Shown: in pieces, positions 47,176 through 60,294 of the stretch
How positions within the stretch are numbered: position 1 is the first letter of the stretch
How the letters are laid out: the number at the start of each line of letters is the position of its first letter
Source: Takakia lepidozioides
Taxonomy: Eukaryota; Streptophyta; Takakiopsida; Takakiales; Takakiaceae
Length of the DNA stretch: 64,000 nucleotides
NCBI GenBank assembly: GCA_030704615.1
Contig: CM060731.1
Location: 19,222,001-19,286,000, forward strand
Direction of reading: 5' to 3'
Translations under genes and position numbers: made by a program
Notes under the pieces: model-generated
Database searches by the model: none
Told to the model about the DNA's origin: nothing
What the model saw: the letters and a program-made list of their open reading frames with translations, nothing else

Positions 47176-50041
47176 GTGAGCTGTTGGTTTTGTGGTTCTC
47201 GTTGTAATGGTGGACGTAAGAAGTTACTATAACTTTCATGATTTTTATCGCTCTGTAGACAGCTTGATCTTACCTAATCCTCAAGAGTGTACAGTTTCAT
47301 AAGGTCCTCGAAGGGGAAATCAGAAATTTTGAGCACTGCTAATTGTCCAAAGTATAATGCACTCAGTGTCCTGGGCTCTTACCAAGCATTCATGAACTAA
47401 GACTACCTTTCCCAGTACGTAACTAATGAAATTTGAAACTTGGAAAACTATGTTTACTTTTGAAGCTCATGTTGATACACATATCCCATGAAACCCTTGG
47501 AATCATCCTGCAGGTGGACATGGGGGCAAGGATATAATAGAAAAATGAAACGTACATGTCACCAAACTTCTGATGTCAGTCTGGCCAGTTAGAAGGTCGA
47601 CTAGACGTTAAGATTTAATGGTGCCACATATATTCAAGGCTCAGTTAAGAATTTGTTCATTTGTATGCTCTGTTCTCGCAGAGGTACACTCCGAAAAATA
47701 AACTTGATACAATTACAGCGTGCACACATGATCCATGATAGACATACTCAAATCAGATTGGCCGACTTGCTATACACGCAATTTTGTGTGTTGAAACGAA
47801 TGCTTTGTAGAAAAGTTTGCATAAGGTTTGCTGATTGCCCACTGCAAGCTTGCAGATACAAAATGAACGAAAGGAGCGTAGTGGCATGGGATCAGATATG
47901 CCATACAACCGTGAGATACCTTAGGTAACCTTCAAGAGTTTGCTTCTTTTTGTTCGCTTGAGCACTACATCTTTTGGCATTTTGTTCCACCATAGAATGA
48001 TACTCGATTCGACACATTCTTTCACATTTACAGTGTTCAGATTCTGTTCTCGAGAGTAGGGTAACCTGTTGTATAGCTCAATAAGTTACATAATCATAGC
48101 CTGCGCCAGAGAGGTGTAAATAGACTGGATCATACTGTAGAGGGGAGCTCTTCAAGCACGCTACAGGTGAATGATGTGCTACAGACATACTCTATACTTG
48201 CCCTTCTTGCTAAATATCCTTTCAGCTGGAAGCTAGGTATAAGACCGTATGGGAAAGATCTTGTTCTTTGAGCTTTCCATTTCCGTTATAAAGTATCATT
48301 CCATTTCTCTCTTTTCCTCTCTTTGGCTTTCCCTTCAGGTTATAAGCTTATTGCTTTTATTTACGCTTCATGAATTTCCTCATAGAAAAGCAGAGAGGTT
48401 GAGACTGGAGACTCAGTTTGAACATTCTGAAGATAGGATCCAGAGTGTGAAGGACAAACATAGAATGCAAATGGTGATGATGGGTGGTATACATTGCATT
48501 CCAGCTGTTATGACCTTGTAAACAGGAGGTGGTGATGTGGTTGTTTTATAATAGAACTCCTTTAAGTTATAGCTTCCAAGTGTCCTGATTCTCTAGAAGT
48601 TACGGAAGCTTCGTCGACCATCATTCGGCTTCTTAGTGATAATGTTCTTGTTACTGAAAACGCTCCTCTTACCGATGATACTCGTCTTACAAATGACTTC
48701 ACTGAGCCTGGCTTTATGTAAATTTCCGCAATGGGGGATTTCAGCAAGTACAGGCAAGCCCAAATTTGTGTATGCAGTTGAGTGGAGGTTGGCATGTGGA
48801 AATTTAGGGTAGCGTAGCTTTGGTCGAAGGTTTGCATATTGCTGTTCATGAAGGGAAGGGAAGGGTTCGCTTATGGAGTACAAGAAACTTGTTGGGGTGC
48901 TTTTCTTTGGCACGTCTCCGAAGTTAGCTGCTACAAAGCGCTTGCAAGCTGGCCAACCTCAAGAACCACACATGTCATTGCCCCCACCCCAATTCAGAGT
49001 GAGCTCTGGGTTTTTGACACACTGGATCTCAAAATGTCTACAAAAGGAGAATCCAGGCACGCATCCTCAGTTACCATCGAAGCAATCCCAAGTACAATGA
49101 AAGGTCCTTTCTAGTATAGCTGCTATTCAAGCACGCCTGTGCAATTCTTAGGGTGAAGGACACATACGTCAGGCCTCTCTTCTTCCCTCACTTTGGATGA
49201 AGAAGAGGGCAGTTCTTCGATGGAGCTCTATTAAATGCTCCTTCAAAATTTCCGGCAAAGTGAAAAGCAGCAGGGTCCCTTTCCTACAAAGGCTAGAGGA
49301 AGATTAATCAATGTCAAGAGAAAGATTATCTTTCTTTGTCATATGCTTTGTCCCTTTGACTGGCAATTACAACGATATTTATCACATATCTATTGTCAGC
49401 TGGAGGGCTAGAGGTGCAGTAATGGAATGACCGAGGTCGAACTTCCTTGTATGCGTATACAGATATTATAAACTACGTTCCATATAACTTGGCTCTTTAT
49501 GCCTCCTTTATGCTCGTGCACAAATTGCAATTTCAGTTTTCTATCTCATATACCTGGTTGGTTGTCTATTGGATCTGGAGGATTGGTATCTCATAGGGAC
49601 ATGTGGCCAGTGAGCACATTCTTCTTTGTCAATGGATGACCTTGCAATGCGTGTGCAAGCCCTGGGAAAATCACTTGGACATTTGATCTATGAAGAAGCT
49701 CATGTTTGAGAAACTCGCGGTAAAGTACTGCTAGGAATATTTAAATTTCAACGACAGGCAACACATCGTTGGACAGCTGAAGTTCATTTAACTGCTGGCA
49801 TAGTCTTTTTCTAGCTCTTTCACCATCTACAGGGAGACTAGGTGACTTGCTCCAAATCATTCTATGTTTCTAAGTTCCTGATTCATAGGATTTGTTCATC
49901 TCATTTGATCATCATTTAGAGTGCATTACAAGATATCAAACAGAATTTGGGCCAACCAATGAGTGGAATCAGGGATACAGGCCACCACAAATCTAGGGCA
50001 AGGAACAGAACTACTCAGGCATGAGTTGGGCCTCTTTTTAG
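47176..50041. other. Downstream of QCR7; possible terminal exon, otherwise no gene
   Basis: Apart from candidate QCR7 terminal exons at 48341-48521, no conserved block was recognised. The open frames at 48839-49114 and around them look random. Confidence 0.4.
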
Positions 50042-52209
50042 TCACCTACCAGGTCTTTTACTTCCACATTGGGAGCAGAATTTTGAGTCAGACCGATCGA
50101 ATTCAGTCCCACACTCCTCACATACAGCAACAGTTTTTGAGCTTTGTCCCTACATGATCAAGGAAAAGCTTAATTGATATAGATGTATTCATTCTAGCCA
50201 TTACAAGATTTGCAGCACGGTGAGAGGGATATGAATGTATTGGTGTCTTATTTCTGACTTTCAGCGTACCTTCTTCAACATTTTTCCACCCAAACTTACA
50301 TTGTGGGATTTTGATCTGTGTCTCATCATCAAGTCTTTGCCTGTAATATGGAAAGTGTTGGATCAGCTCTTTAGAGATGAGTTTTGAAGCACACTGTACC
50401 AAAGTCCTGGACTGACTAGTCAATAATATTGGTTCTGTTGTCACCATGTAAATGTGAAACCTTGAGATTGGGGTCACACTTTTGCTTACACGGTCAGATG
50501 ATGAACTGCCCACCACCTTGTTCTGTGCACGAGCCTCCTGAATCTTTTGTTTCATAGTCGAAACGTCAAGCTTCCTATCAGTCAAGGGGCCGACTGGTTG
50601 CTCTGTACCTATCAGCCAACAAACTTTATGTGAGAGCCTAACCATCTCTCCTTCCTTGCTCCATTTTTAAAGCATGAAGACACCCCCAATTGCATTCCTA
50701 CTGTGTTTGGGTTGACTGGCCACTTGTAGCAAGGCTCAAAGGCAGTCTCATATATCATGAGTAGAGTAACTACTGGTTGCCTCTGGTCACCCCAACTCTG
50801 ATCAAATTCAGAAATGGTGTAACTTAAATATCTTCTTATGGGGAGGTTCCCAAATTGAAGCTGCACCTTGGTGTGAATGCAACAATATTCTTCGCTCCAT
50901 ATTCATAGCTACAGGTCTGATCATAAATAAAATTTCTTGTTAAGTCGTGTAAGAGAGCTATCTTCTGGACTAAGCTTCATTACGTGCCTGGCGGGAGTCA
51001 CCAGCTGGAGATATAATTGAGACTACAGGAGATTTCTAAATTTCACCAAGTTCGTGAAGGTGAAGGATAGCATTAAAGCATCCACTATAGGAGAAGAATC
51101 CTTACTTGCATTTCCGTGCTTGGACCCAGCAACGGCTCCAGGCACCAATCTGTTCGATAAAGAGTTTGCAATAAGGCCTGTCCCAGCTGGTTTGGCAGGG
51201 TTGATTGCAGTGCAGGCTTTTTGGTGGTGCTTAAATGCTTTTGGAACAAACCTGCGACTGCAATGCGGGCACTGCTCCAAAGATGACTCAAATGCAGCAA
51301 ATGCTCTGCATCATGTAAAACCAAGTCCAGCATGTTTTAGGTTCAGACTTGGCTGGGAGAGCTTGCACACTAACTGATGCTTTCTCATCTCATCTCAAAC
51401 AGCTCAGGACGAAATTTGAACAGTTATTATGGCACTAGGAAAGGTACTGAGCTCATAATAAGATCCACATAACAATTTTGAGTGCACAATCGCAGATGAC
51501 TTCACTAGTAGGCTTGGTTGACCATCATCCTGTTATCAACACAGAAGGCAGTAAAAGGACGTTGGTGATGCTAAGATGCTGGAACTTCATTTATGCCACA
51601 CAGCGACAAAAATGTCACGATGGAAGTCCCTACTTTATTCAGCACAAAGGAATTCTCAATTACTGTAATCTTCCATAACAGTTTTCTGTCTTCTTGCTCC
51701 TAGGCGTCCAAATTTACTAAAACAATTAGATATATCTGTGCTCAAATAGAAGGGCTTAGTAGTCGTAAAGCTTACGCGTCGTTGAAATCATCAATGGCCT
51801 GGGCTCCACCGGTTCTCATGGCCGGTTCCGCTGCAGGAGGTAAAGGCATTGGACGGCGATCCTTCTTGGGTTTCTTCTCTTCTTCTGCCAACCATTTTTT
51901 TTGACACTGGGGAATGTGGATCGGCAAACTGCACAACCGCTCCACAAAGATATCCAGTTACCATGCATAGAAAAGGGGTGAAGATTTGAGATTGTCAACT
52001 TTCCTTATGTACATGGCACAATGTAGAGGAAGAACGGGATAAGAAAACGACATCCGGGCACTTGAACGAGACAGTGCTGTAGTACAGTCGTCTGAAAGGT
52101 AGCTGTCGAGAAAGAAACGAGACCTTTTGCTGCCAAATTCACGGCCGCAAAGGTAGCACATGAGCATGCGAGGACGCGGTGCTCCGGGTCTGCCACTCGG
52201 AATATTCAT
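50042..52209 (-). CDS. C2HC zinc-finger protein (ZC2HC1-like) with C-terminal zinc ribbon
   Basis: Five exons in transcript order, 52209-52124, 51928-51776, 51305-51106, 50608-50490 and 50149-50042, join in phase to 221 residues. The first finger spans the exon 1/2 junction: CYLCGREFGSK then LPIHIPQCQKKW, a C-x2-C-x12-H-x3-C finger. The second is CPHCSRRFVPKAFKHHQKAC. A Pro-rich linker (RRPMPLPPAAEP) and a KQKIQEARAQNK helix separate the parts. The C-terminus is a four-cysteine zinc ribbon, CEECGTEFDRSDSKFCSQCG, followed by SKRPGR. Two C2HC fingers of this type define the eukaryotic ZC2HC1 family, common in ciliated lineages; the molecular role is unknown. The start is the first ATG in frame. 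Confidence 0.9.
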
Positions 52210-53480
52210 CCCTCACGAAATTCGTTCCTTCACTGCTTAGCATGTGTACTGGACCGTCGGAAATCAGCGAATCCCTTGAGCACATGCTGCTTGATCTACA
52301 TTGTCGAATCTGAGATTGGCACTAAACCTCCTTGAATGCATCGCACTTGTAGTTGCCCGAGTCTTGAGGAGATCTGATATGTTCTTTCTGAGCCATAAAA
52401 CCGTAATCTGTAAAGGGAATCAGGCAGAGATTTATCAACTAGTAAGAGGTGCTCCTTAACCCGGTGCCGCTCTTCATGTCAATAAAAATTATTAGGTTCG
52501 AAAGATGCTGCGACATTCGATGGCTCTTCAAACTCCAACAACAAGAGATTGCATCCAATTCTATTCAACGTGTGCCCTGCTGCACATGTATCGCAGAGGA
52601 TACACTGCGTACAGATCCTGTCTAATCGACTCTTCCCTGCAAATGCTTCTAGATGTCTATGCTAGGCGAGTCTTCTCCTTGATACCAATCTTCCGACAAG
52701 AGGTTCACTATATTCCTCGAAACTAGTTTATGGACAAGATTCCGCGGCCAACACATCAATTTCTACAACTGACTACGTTGATGCGCAACATCCCTAAAAT
52801 CTTCCCTGTTTCCATGGTCCTCCGTCCGAACCTGGTTTACTGCAGTTCGCGCCGAATTTGCTTCCAAAGACGTGTGAGGATGGAAGGCAACTATGAAAGG
52901 AGAAAAATTCGTAAAGCACAGTTGGCACTACATGAAGTGCACTTAGTGTAAGGGCATGTGCAGGGGCAAAGACTCCTGGTCTCACACCTCAAAGTCGCCT
53001 TATTCTTCCAATCCTTGACTGTTTCTAATCCTAGAAAAAAATCTCAGCACTACATAGAGACTTCTGATGTGCTCAAAAAACTCCCCGCTAGACAATACCT
53101 CCTCCTGCTCCGTCACAGGATCACCGATGCAACAACAAGACCGTGGAGAGTCCTTCGATGTCCAAGACTTGGTTGGAAGACGATGGGGCTCAGGAACTCC
53201 AAACAGAAGCTTAGTGGCCGTGTGGTCCTGCGTTCAAATCCACACGGGCCTACAGCTTGATCCCACTGCATGTTGTCAGTCAAACCGAAGTGACGAGCAG
53301 GAGTGATGTCAACTGAGACATCAGTGTGGATCCTGCCATCGTGGTTTTGGAGTGTTGAAAGAGCACGCTGTAATTATCAAGACGTTCACAGCTCAGTGAA
53401 GAAAAGGATCGACTGTCCTCCGCGTTGGAAATTCACAATATTGCAAATTGCTTTTGCTAAAGTGCAGTAGGGGGAACGTA
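52210..53480. promoter_or_regulatory. Divergent region between the zinc-finger gene and gluconokinase
   Basis: Contains both 5' flanks over about 1.27 kb. Short open frames at 52505-52951 and 52958-53306 have no conserved features. No element was identified. Confidence 0.45.
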
Positions 53481-54828
53481 ATGACAGGGCTTGCTGTGAT
53501 CATCATGGGTGTCTCTGGTGCTGGAAAGTCGTGAGTGTTGTAGCCGATCGGCTTTCCATTGCCTCAATCTTTGCAACTGTATATAAGAAAAACTTGAACT
53601 AGGAGAATTCCTTTGTACTTCACATGTGTGGATTGATTTCCTGTGTCGGCAAAGCTGTCAAGGGTTAGTTGGCTGGGCTTCAGCAGCAATGAGGGACCTT
53701 TGCTCACAACTGAAATAGCTACATCTTTGGATTCTTTCTTATCTGCAGAGGTTCCAATGCGTGTATATATTAGATCGGATTGCAGATGCCTCTGATGGGT
53801 TTGACTAGGAGGAGTCACATAGTTTCTTTGGACGGAAAAGGACGAGCTCGGACGGATTGTATAGTTCAGAACAAGTGCTTATCTGGCTTTCCTTGTGACT
53901 ATGGGTAGGACGGTAGGAGAGCTTCTTGCGAAGACTTGGAAATGCCCCTTCTATGATGCCGACGGTTTCCATTCAGAGGACAATAAAGGTGCGATGCTTT
54001 CAATTTGTCACTCAATGGATTGAGCGATTTGGTAAACATGTGTGTGCTTGAGTTTCTGAGGTTGCAAACACCTAGCAGCAGATAAACCCTTTCATTGGAT
54101 TGGAACAGTGAAATGAATAAAGCTCATTTCTGGGGAGCTTTGCAATGGGTGTAGAGATGCTAAAGACTTAAGCAGCTGAAAGATGTGGGCAAGCCAGAAA
54201 CAATGGGTTGATGTGAGGCAGGTAGAAAAAGGAGAAAATGATGGATAAAGCAATCAGCTTGAAGCCAATTGTGGTGGCATTGTTGTCAAGGTCAGAGAAG
54301 ATGAAGAATGGGGTTTCACTCACAGATGAAGACCGCATGCCATGGCTGGAGACCTTGCGGGACTTATTGATTGACCACATTATTAGAGATCATCGAGTAG
54401 TTCTGGCATGCTCTGCATTGCGCCCTCAGTATAGAGACATACTTCGAACTGCAGATTATGGATTCTTGGCAGAAGAAAAGAGGCCTGACTCTCAAACAAT
54501 AAATGGAAACCCTGCAGATAACACAGGGGAAGGTCAGGGAAATGTAGTATGCACTACAAAAAACAAGGATGGGAGAGAACAGAGGTCTGCAAGTGAGAAT
54601 CCAAATTCACGTGTTGTTTTTGTCTACTTGAAAGGCACAGCTGAGCTGTTTGCAGCTAGGCTGGTAGTAAGACACAAAGCAGGGATACATTATATGCCCC
54701 CTGTCCTCTTGCAATCCCAGATAGACACTCTTCAGATTGACAAGGCAGAGATGGGTATCTTAGAGACAGATGCAAGCTTGAATACTGTGACCATTGTAGA
54801 AGATATTCAATCAAAACTGTCCTGTTAG
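53481..54828 (+). CDS. Gluconokinase (GNTK-type, shikimate-kinase fold)
   Basis: Phosphorylates D-gluconate with ATP to 6-phosphogluconate, feeding the oxidative pentose phosphate pathway. Exons 53481-53530, 53909-53988 and 54296-54828 join in phase (2, 1) to 220 residues. Walker A is GVSGAGKS at 10-17, with its last Ser codon split by intron 1. Then come FYDADGFHSEDNK, SLTDEDRMPWLETLRDLL, LACSALRPQYRDILR and FVYLKGTAELFAARL, and a conserved tail with LLQSQIDTLQ and TVTIVEDI. All match the family. A hydrophilic stretch at about residues 102-147 (Asn, Gly, Lys, Glu rich) interrupts the usual spacing between the LRPQYRD block and the FVYLKG strand. The Arabidopsis protein is, as I recall, about 189 residues. 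No transit peptide is evident. Confidence 0.93.
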
Positions 54829-56335
54829 GGTTGTGGAGCCAATATTAGTCATCATGATGTTGTCCCTCAACCTGCCAATGAGTACCGCAAGATGTAATGT
54901 GCTCAGCTTTGGGCCCAATTTTGTAGATGTTAGACTTGAGCATTCAATTCTCTGTGCATGGTACAAGCAGCTACCAACAGGGCTGTACAAGTCCAGTTTT
55001 ATACAGTACCTTTTAATGTACCGTGGTCAAAAATCAGAGAGGGTTAGGCAGACAATATATTAACAACGACATTGATATTTGTCTCTGCACTATGATCGCC
55101 TGACTTTCAAAAGGTGTAAACAAGTTTGATTCCCACCAAAAGTGCAATGCAAGTTCAGAGAAGGCATAATTTCTTGCAACCCTTCACGGTACAGGGTGGA
55201 AACAAAGGAAGTGAGAGATCGTCTACATTGGACCATAGCCTGTTGCAAGATCCCCTAGTTCAAGTGTAAGGGTTATCAGACTCTGCTTTCTTGCATTTAA
55301 CATTTGATTTGTCTCGTGTTCATTCTTTGGTAATGACACATACCAATCTGGTAATGTCACTTCCCAAATGACAGCTTTCTTATAGGTGACTGGATGTGTA
55401 AGCCACCAAGCGTGAAGATGGGAACTGCTCCCAATGAACGCTTTACACAAGATTATGACTACAAGACAATTGCCAATGCGTAGGACCTGCTAGCTCTAAA
55501 CTCTAACCTGAAACCCCTCCTGTGTTAAGTAAACTACCCAGGACGTGGTTATGTATGGAAGGAAAACCTGCGTCTTAGTGCGAGGCCTGCGACCAAGATA
55601 ATCCATAACAAGCTCCAGACTTGCATCCATGCATGGCCTAATTCAACAGGACTGCAAACAATCAGTAGTTCCACCAAGCTGTTTAACAGCCAACACAACA
55701 TGTGGGATTGACTCCCTTAAATGGACTAATGTGCATCCAGCTCTAAAAAATGGAAAACAATGCACACCATCAAACTTTTCATTTCACTAATATTCTAAGC
55801 AGGGGTGCAAGTTCATGTGAATATGAAATTTGTTCCCATACTTCAGCTGTTCCCAGCTCTACTATAAGACAGCCCCATAAACACGTGCAGTTTGATGTTT
55901 GCTTCTATCACATCATGAAGTAAGAATAAGGAAGATGCCGAGGTGCTAAACGGCAGCCTAGAGAGCGGTCCTGGTCTCCACTTACTACTTATTAGTAACT
56001 AACAAGCTATGCTAATGGGGTTCTTCATCACTTCCAACCCACCCAAAACATGGAAACCTACTCACCAGCTGTTATACTCAATAGAGAGCCTAATGTGCAG
56101 AAAATTGGAACCAGCTGCACTTCTGCATTGGAAATGTCCTGAAAGGCTCCCAAGTCCACTCAATCAAGCAAAGTGATGTACCAAGCTGGATGATATTGGC
56201 AGATCTCATTTCTCATGTTCTTTTGCTCCCCTATGAGATTACTGCAAACACAGTGCCAATGAGCTCTCAATTGCTAACAGCCACTGATGTGCCAAAGCAG
56301 CTTTAACCCCTTACTGATTACAGGACCTCCGAAGG
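54829..56335. other. Intergenic between convergent genes
   Basis: 3' flanks of gluconokinase (+) and the DUF248 methyltransferase (-). Nothing else was recognised. Confidence 0.5.
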
Positions 56336-59300
56336 TCATAGGGTGTCATCAGGTTGCCAAAGCTGCTTCCGAGCAAGTAAAATTTTCTCATCTGCATCTG
56401 AGGTCTCATCTTTTTCAGCAACAAACTCTTCGGACCACGCATCCCAGTGCAAGGCAGTGAGGTATTTGCTAATTTGGTTCACCAAAGAAGTTTTGTCACG
56501 GATGATAACAAGACCCGTTGGGCGCAGAATACGGTCCATTTCGAGCAGCAGATCTTCCATGCTGCAGCCTTGGGTGTCAATATCCGAAAACACGGTCCAG
56601 GCATGCAACAGGTCATATGTGCGGGGATAGGTTGAATATGCTTCACACCTATTGAACCCACCCAGCCACTTCCAATCAGGTCATTCTACTCAAAACCACG
56701 CAGGAGCATCCAGCCAGGCTACAAACTGGGAGAAGGAGAACCCTGCAGGAGTAGAAGTCACAGTCCAACCAAGCACGTCGCTAGCTAGTACAGAGCTAGC
56801 ACGCAGTTGAGTGTCTGGCAGCCTCAGACACGCTCCTCTTCAATCAATATATAATCTCAATAGTCAGATTAAATGCTCACACAGATTGCAAATTTCAGAC
56901 AATGACCTTAGGTTGGTATAGTATGAGGGGCTGAATTTACCAGTTATGTAAAGAGCCAATGAAACCACGGTCATAAACAACTTTTAACGTGTTAGTGCCA
57001 ACTGTTGGCACCACATTCATGACCCAGACAGGCTCATCCATGTCCCTCAGCCCTGCAGCAAACCCACCAAAGTTGGTTTTCATGTCCATTATGTTTCGTA
57101 GACTTGATCGCTCCACTTGATTTGCTGCCTTCAGCTGCTTCCAGTAAAATTCAACCCTCTTCTTCCAAGTACTCTGCAAAATCAAGTCCCAAATGAGAAC
57201 ATTCTCCTTGTGGGGTTCCATCTCATTCCAGGAGAAGATGGAACTTCACAAAGCTAAGGCAAGGCCTTCTGCCCCAAGTGCTCAGCGGCATATTACGCCT
57301 CAAGCTCACTTACAAAAGCACAACTGCAGAGGTTGATACACAGAAACTCTAGCATCAGCAGCATTGACCAGATACTGGATCCAACTAACTAATTTACAGC
57401 TATTGGAAAAAGAATTTACAGTGTCTGTAAAGAATGTTCCGCTGTCAACACCAAGGTCTTGCAAGCGTGGAGGGGGGACAGACATACGCTCCGGCCATGG
57501 CTTCAGACCACTTCCATGCAACTTCTCAGCTGTAACAGACCATAGCATGCATCAGTTCAATCCTGCTTCAAATCATCCCTTTCCTATTCCAAGCCGGGCT
57601 GCACACTGATTATGAATAAGGATGCTTAAGGACTAGTTTTGCTAAACAGGGATTCATGCAGGTGTGCACAGAAAGAGAGGTATATTCAGTTTTACTTAGC
57701 CACATGTAGTTTACTGCATGAAAAACAGCAAAGGCAGCCAAAACCTTACATCCAGTCAAAGGAGTGATACAAGCCTTCATAGGCTCCTGCCACACAGAAT
57801 CCGGGTCCGAATTTGTGCTACACAGTAGTGGCTCAGTCCCCTCTGGTCGCTTCTCATAGCACTCATTGGTCAGCGGCTTTGCCCAAATCACTGTCTGATC
57901 CTGTTTGGCAGCAATTGTCCAGCACATGCGGCTCACAAGACTACTCATTTCATTCCAAATTTTCCTGTCCTCTGGATCATCACGATATGCCGGAGGGGAT
58001 GACCACACGAAGTACGCACCAGGTCTCAAAAGCCTATCCACCTCCAGGAGCAGAATTCCATCTCTCTGTCTCCAGTCGATTCGGCAGCGAGAGCAGTGAG
58101 CCAAATCAAAGGATTTACTTGGATATGGAAGACGCATGGTGCCTAGTACACCAAGCGTAGCAGGAATGCCTCTCTCCAGTGCAAACTGAATCTGGTTCTG
58201 GTGGACATCATTGGGGGCCAGGGACATTGCCAGGATGTCCAAAGGAAGTAAGTAAGCACCAAAGCTTGCCACCCCACAGCCCACATCAAGCACGGTCCTT
58301 ACCTTTCCCCCAATGCTTAGATTTCCATCCTCACTTTTCAGCATCTGCAACCAAGGCACCAACCTTAGTGTGTGAGGCACAAATGCACAGAGACTTCATT
58401 GCGCTTTTGAGAATTACATTTTCATGTTGGAATTGAAAGACCTGCACCATGAACAATGAATTTATCAACAGTCCTATCGGGTCTGAGAAGCCAGTATATC
58501 AATGTTACAATATTGGGATGTGAAAGTTCTATGCTAAAGAACCTCAGCTTCGATCAGATGTTCTTCAAAACCTTGAAGGCACTCAGAGAGAAGAGATATT
58601 TCTCATACATTTATATTTGTCATACCTTGCCAAGAGAGTAGATGTACTTGTCAGCTCCATTAGGAAAATGTGTGCCACCACCTGGGAAATTCACCTTTTG
58701 ACCATTGACCACCATCCAATGCTGATCTGATTTCTCAACTGCCAAAAATGTATGTGGCACATTGGCTTGCCAAACTTCATCCCTGCTTGCGGGCCACTTG
58801 ATTGACACCTGCTCACAAGTGCCCAGACCAGAGCATTTCTGTATTGCATGCAGAATGCAAGGAACATAGCTCCAAACACCTAGGTGATTGTTGATAAAAA
58901 ACACTTCACAAAAATGGTTGTGAAGCCAGTCTTGCATCCACTAAACATCCCATGACAGAGTGCTTTCATACTCCAACATGCCTTATGCTCATGAAGAAAG
59001 ATGGGCCGCTACGGTTACAAAGTAAGTTAAAGGTCAGATTTCGACAATTTGCCAGTAATCGGAAGTACCTATGAAGGTACAGTAGATGAAAGGCCACCAC
59101 ACTTAACACGAGGATCGAGCATAGCTGTGCCTCCAAAAGGGGAGCCCTACTGCAGCTCAAACTACATGTAAGCCCCTAAATCCTGATTACCGGTATCACT
59201 GCAAGATCATGTCATCAGACAATGAAGTCTCCTCGTTACCCTGTAATTTGGGGGAGGTGGTATCAAACAGTTGAGGCGGCGCTCAGAAGGTGGGCAGTGA

Positions 59301-60294
59301 CGCTCGTAGTGCTCCATGAGCAAGAGATTGAGCTTCAACTTCATCTGGCTTTGTGTCCGCCGGTCTAGGCATGGAATTAGTTCCGAGTACTGAGCATCAC
59401 AAACCTGCATATCCCGAGACCTTCACTTTCATGAAACAAACTCCACAAAATCATCGCAGAGGTCAGGTAAACAACCTCCACATTCATAACAAGTGCAATA
59501 TTCCTACCACTCTGAATAATTCCTACAGATCACATCCTAGCATATAGGAATCCAAGGTTAAATTCAAGAACAAATTCATGTACAACCACCAGGATTATGC
59601 AGGGCCTACAGTGCACAAGTCTCTAAGAGAAGGCCAAAAAGCAAATGCACTCACAAAAAGCTGCTCACAGGTGATAATGAATGAATTTATAACTCTGCAT
59701 TGCAAATCAAAATCCATACATACTAATCTATCAGCTTACAGGAAATGTCTTCAGTCTGACTTCGGCAATTTCCTCCTCGCCAGTAGAATCATCTGCTGAT
59801 TGTTCAGTGTCCTCACTTGTGGATCCCTCCTCAGTAGTCTCCTCCTTCTCATCAGAATCTTCCTCTTTCTCGCTACTGGCATCATCCTTTTCGTCTGCTG
59901 CTTCTTTTCCATCTGCTTCATCCTTCTCATCCTTCTCCGACTGTTCATCCTTACTGGTATCTGTGTCGTCGGCAGTGGATTCTTCTGTCTCCGGAGCAAT
60001 GGCTGGCGCGGGATCTTCGCTCACTTCGATGAGTTTCGAGACTGACCAATCAGAGGAACGGTCCCGTGTGACAGCCTTGCTTTTGCGGAGATTAGAGCTG
60101 AAGAAGGAGCCATGGTAAATGGAGAGAAGGGATAGCATAAGCACCATGGCGCAGACAGCGATAAACACTCGTCTCTTCTGTGGTGCTCCATCATTTTTAC
60201 CTCTCATTCTCTGCGTATTGGATCTCCCAAACATTCCGCCTGACTGCCTTCGCCCCCTCTTCTTCCCGATTTTCTCGCAGGGTATTGATCGCAA
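56336..60294 (-). CDS. DUF248 pectin-type methyltransferase (PMT1/2/3/8-like)
   Basis: Golgi type II membrane protein of the QUA2/PMT family, proposed to methylesterify homogalacturonan. Seven exons in transcript order, 60294-59740, 59404-59240, 58808-58626, 58344-57750, 57529-57420, 57173-56941 and 56648-56336, join in phase to 717 residues. A basic N-terminus and membrane anchor (about 43-60, FIAVCAMVLMLSLLSIYHG) precede an acidic stalk at about 85-180 made mostly of Glu, Asp, Lys and Ser. Then VCDAQYSELIPCLDR, MEHYERHCPP, IPPPPNYR, KSDQHWM, NFPGGGTHFPNGADKYI, SAM motif VLDVGCGVASFGAYLL (about 319), MSLAPNDVHQNQIQFALERG, HCSRCRIDW and, in the second half, RNIMDMKTNFGGFAAGL, VWVMNVVP and MDRILRPTGLVIIRDK. 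All family signatures are present, so it looks functional. The acidic stalk is longer than in Arabidopsis PMT1-3 as I recall them. Confidence 0.95.

Noticed and set aside
50612-50866. Minus-strand frame at 50.6-50.9 kb as an exon of the zinc-finger gene
   Set aside because: Joining the exons 51305-51106 and 50608-50490 directly keeps phase and family order; this frame is intronic.
52505-53306. Small plus-strand frames between the zinc-finger gene and gluconokinase
   Set aside because: No conserved blocks, splice logic or unusual composition.
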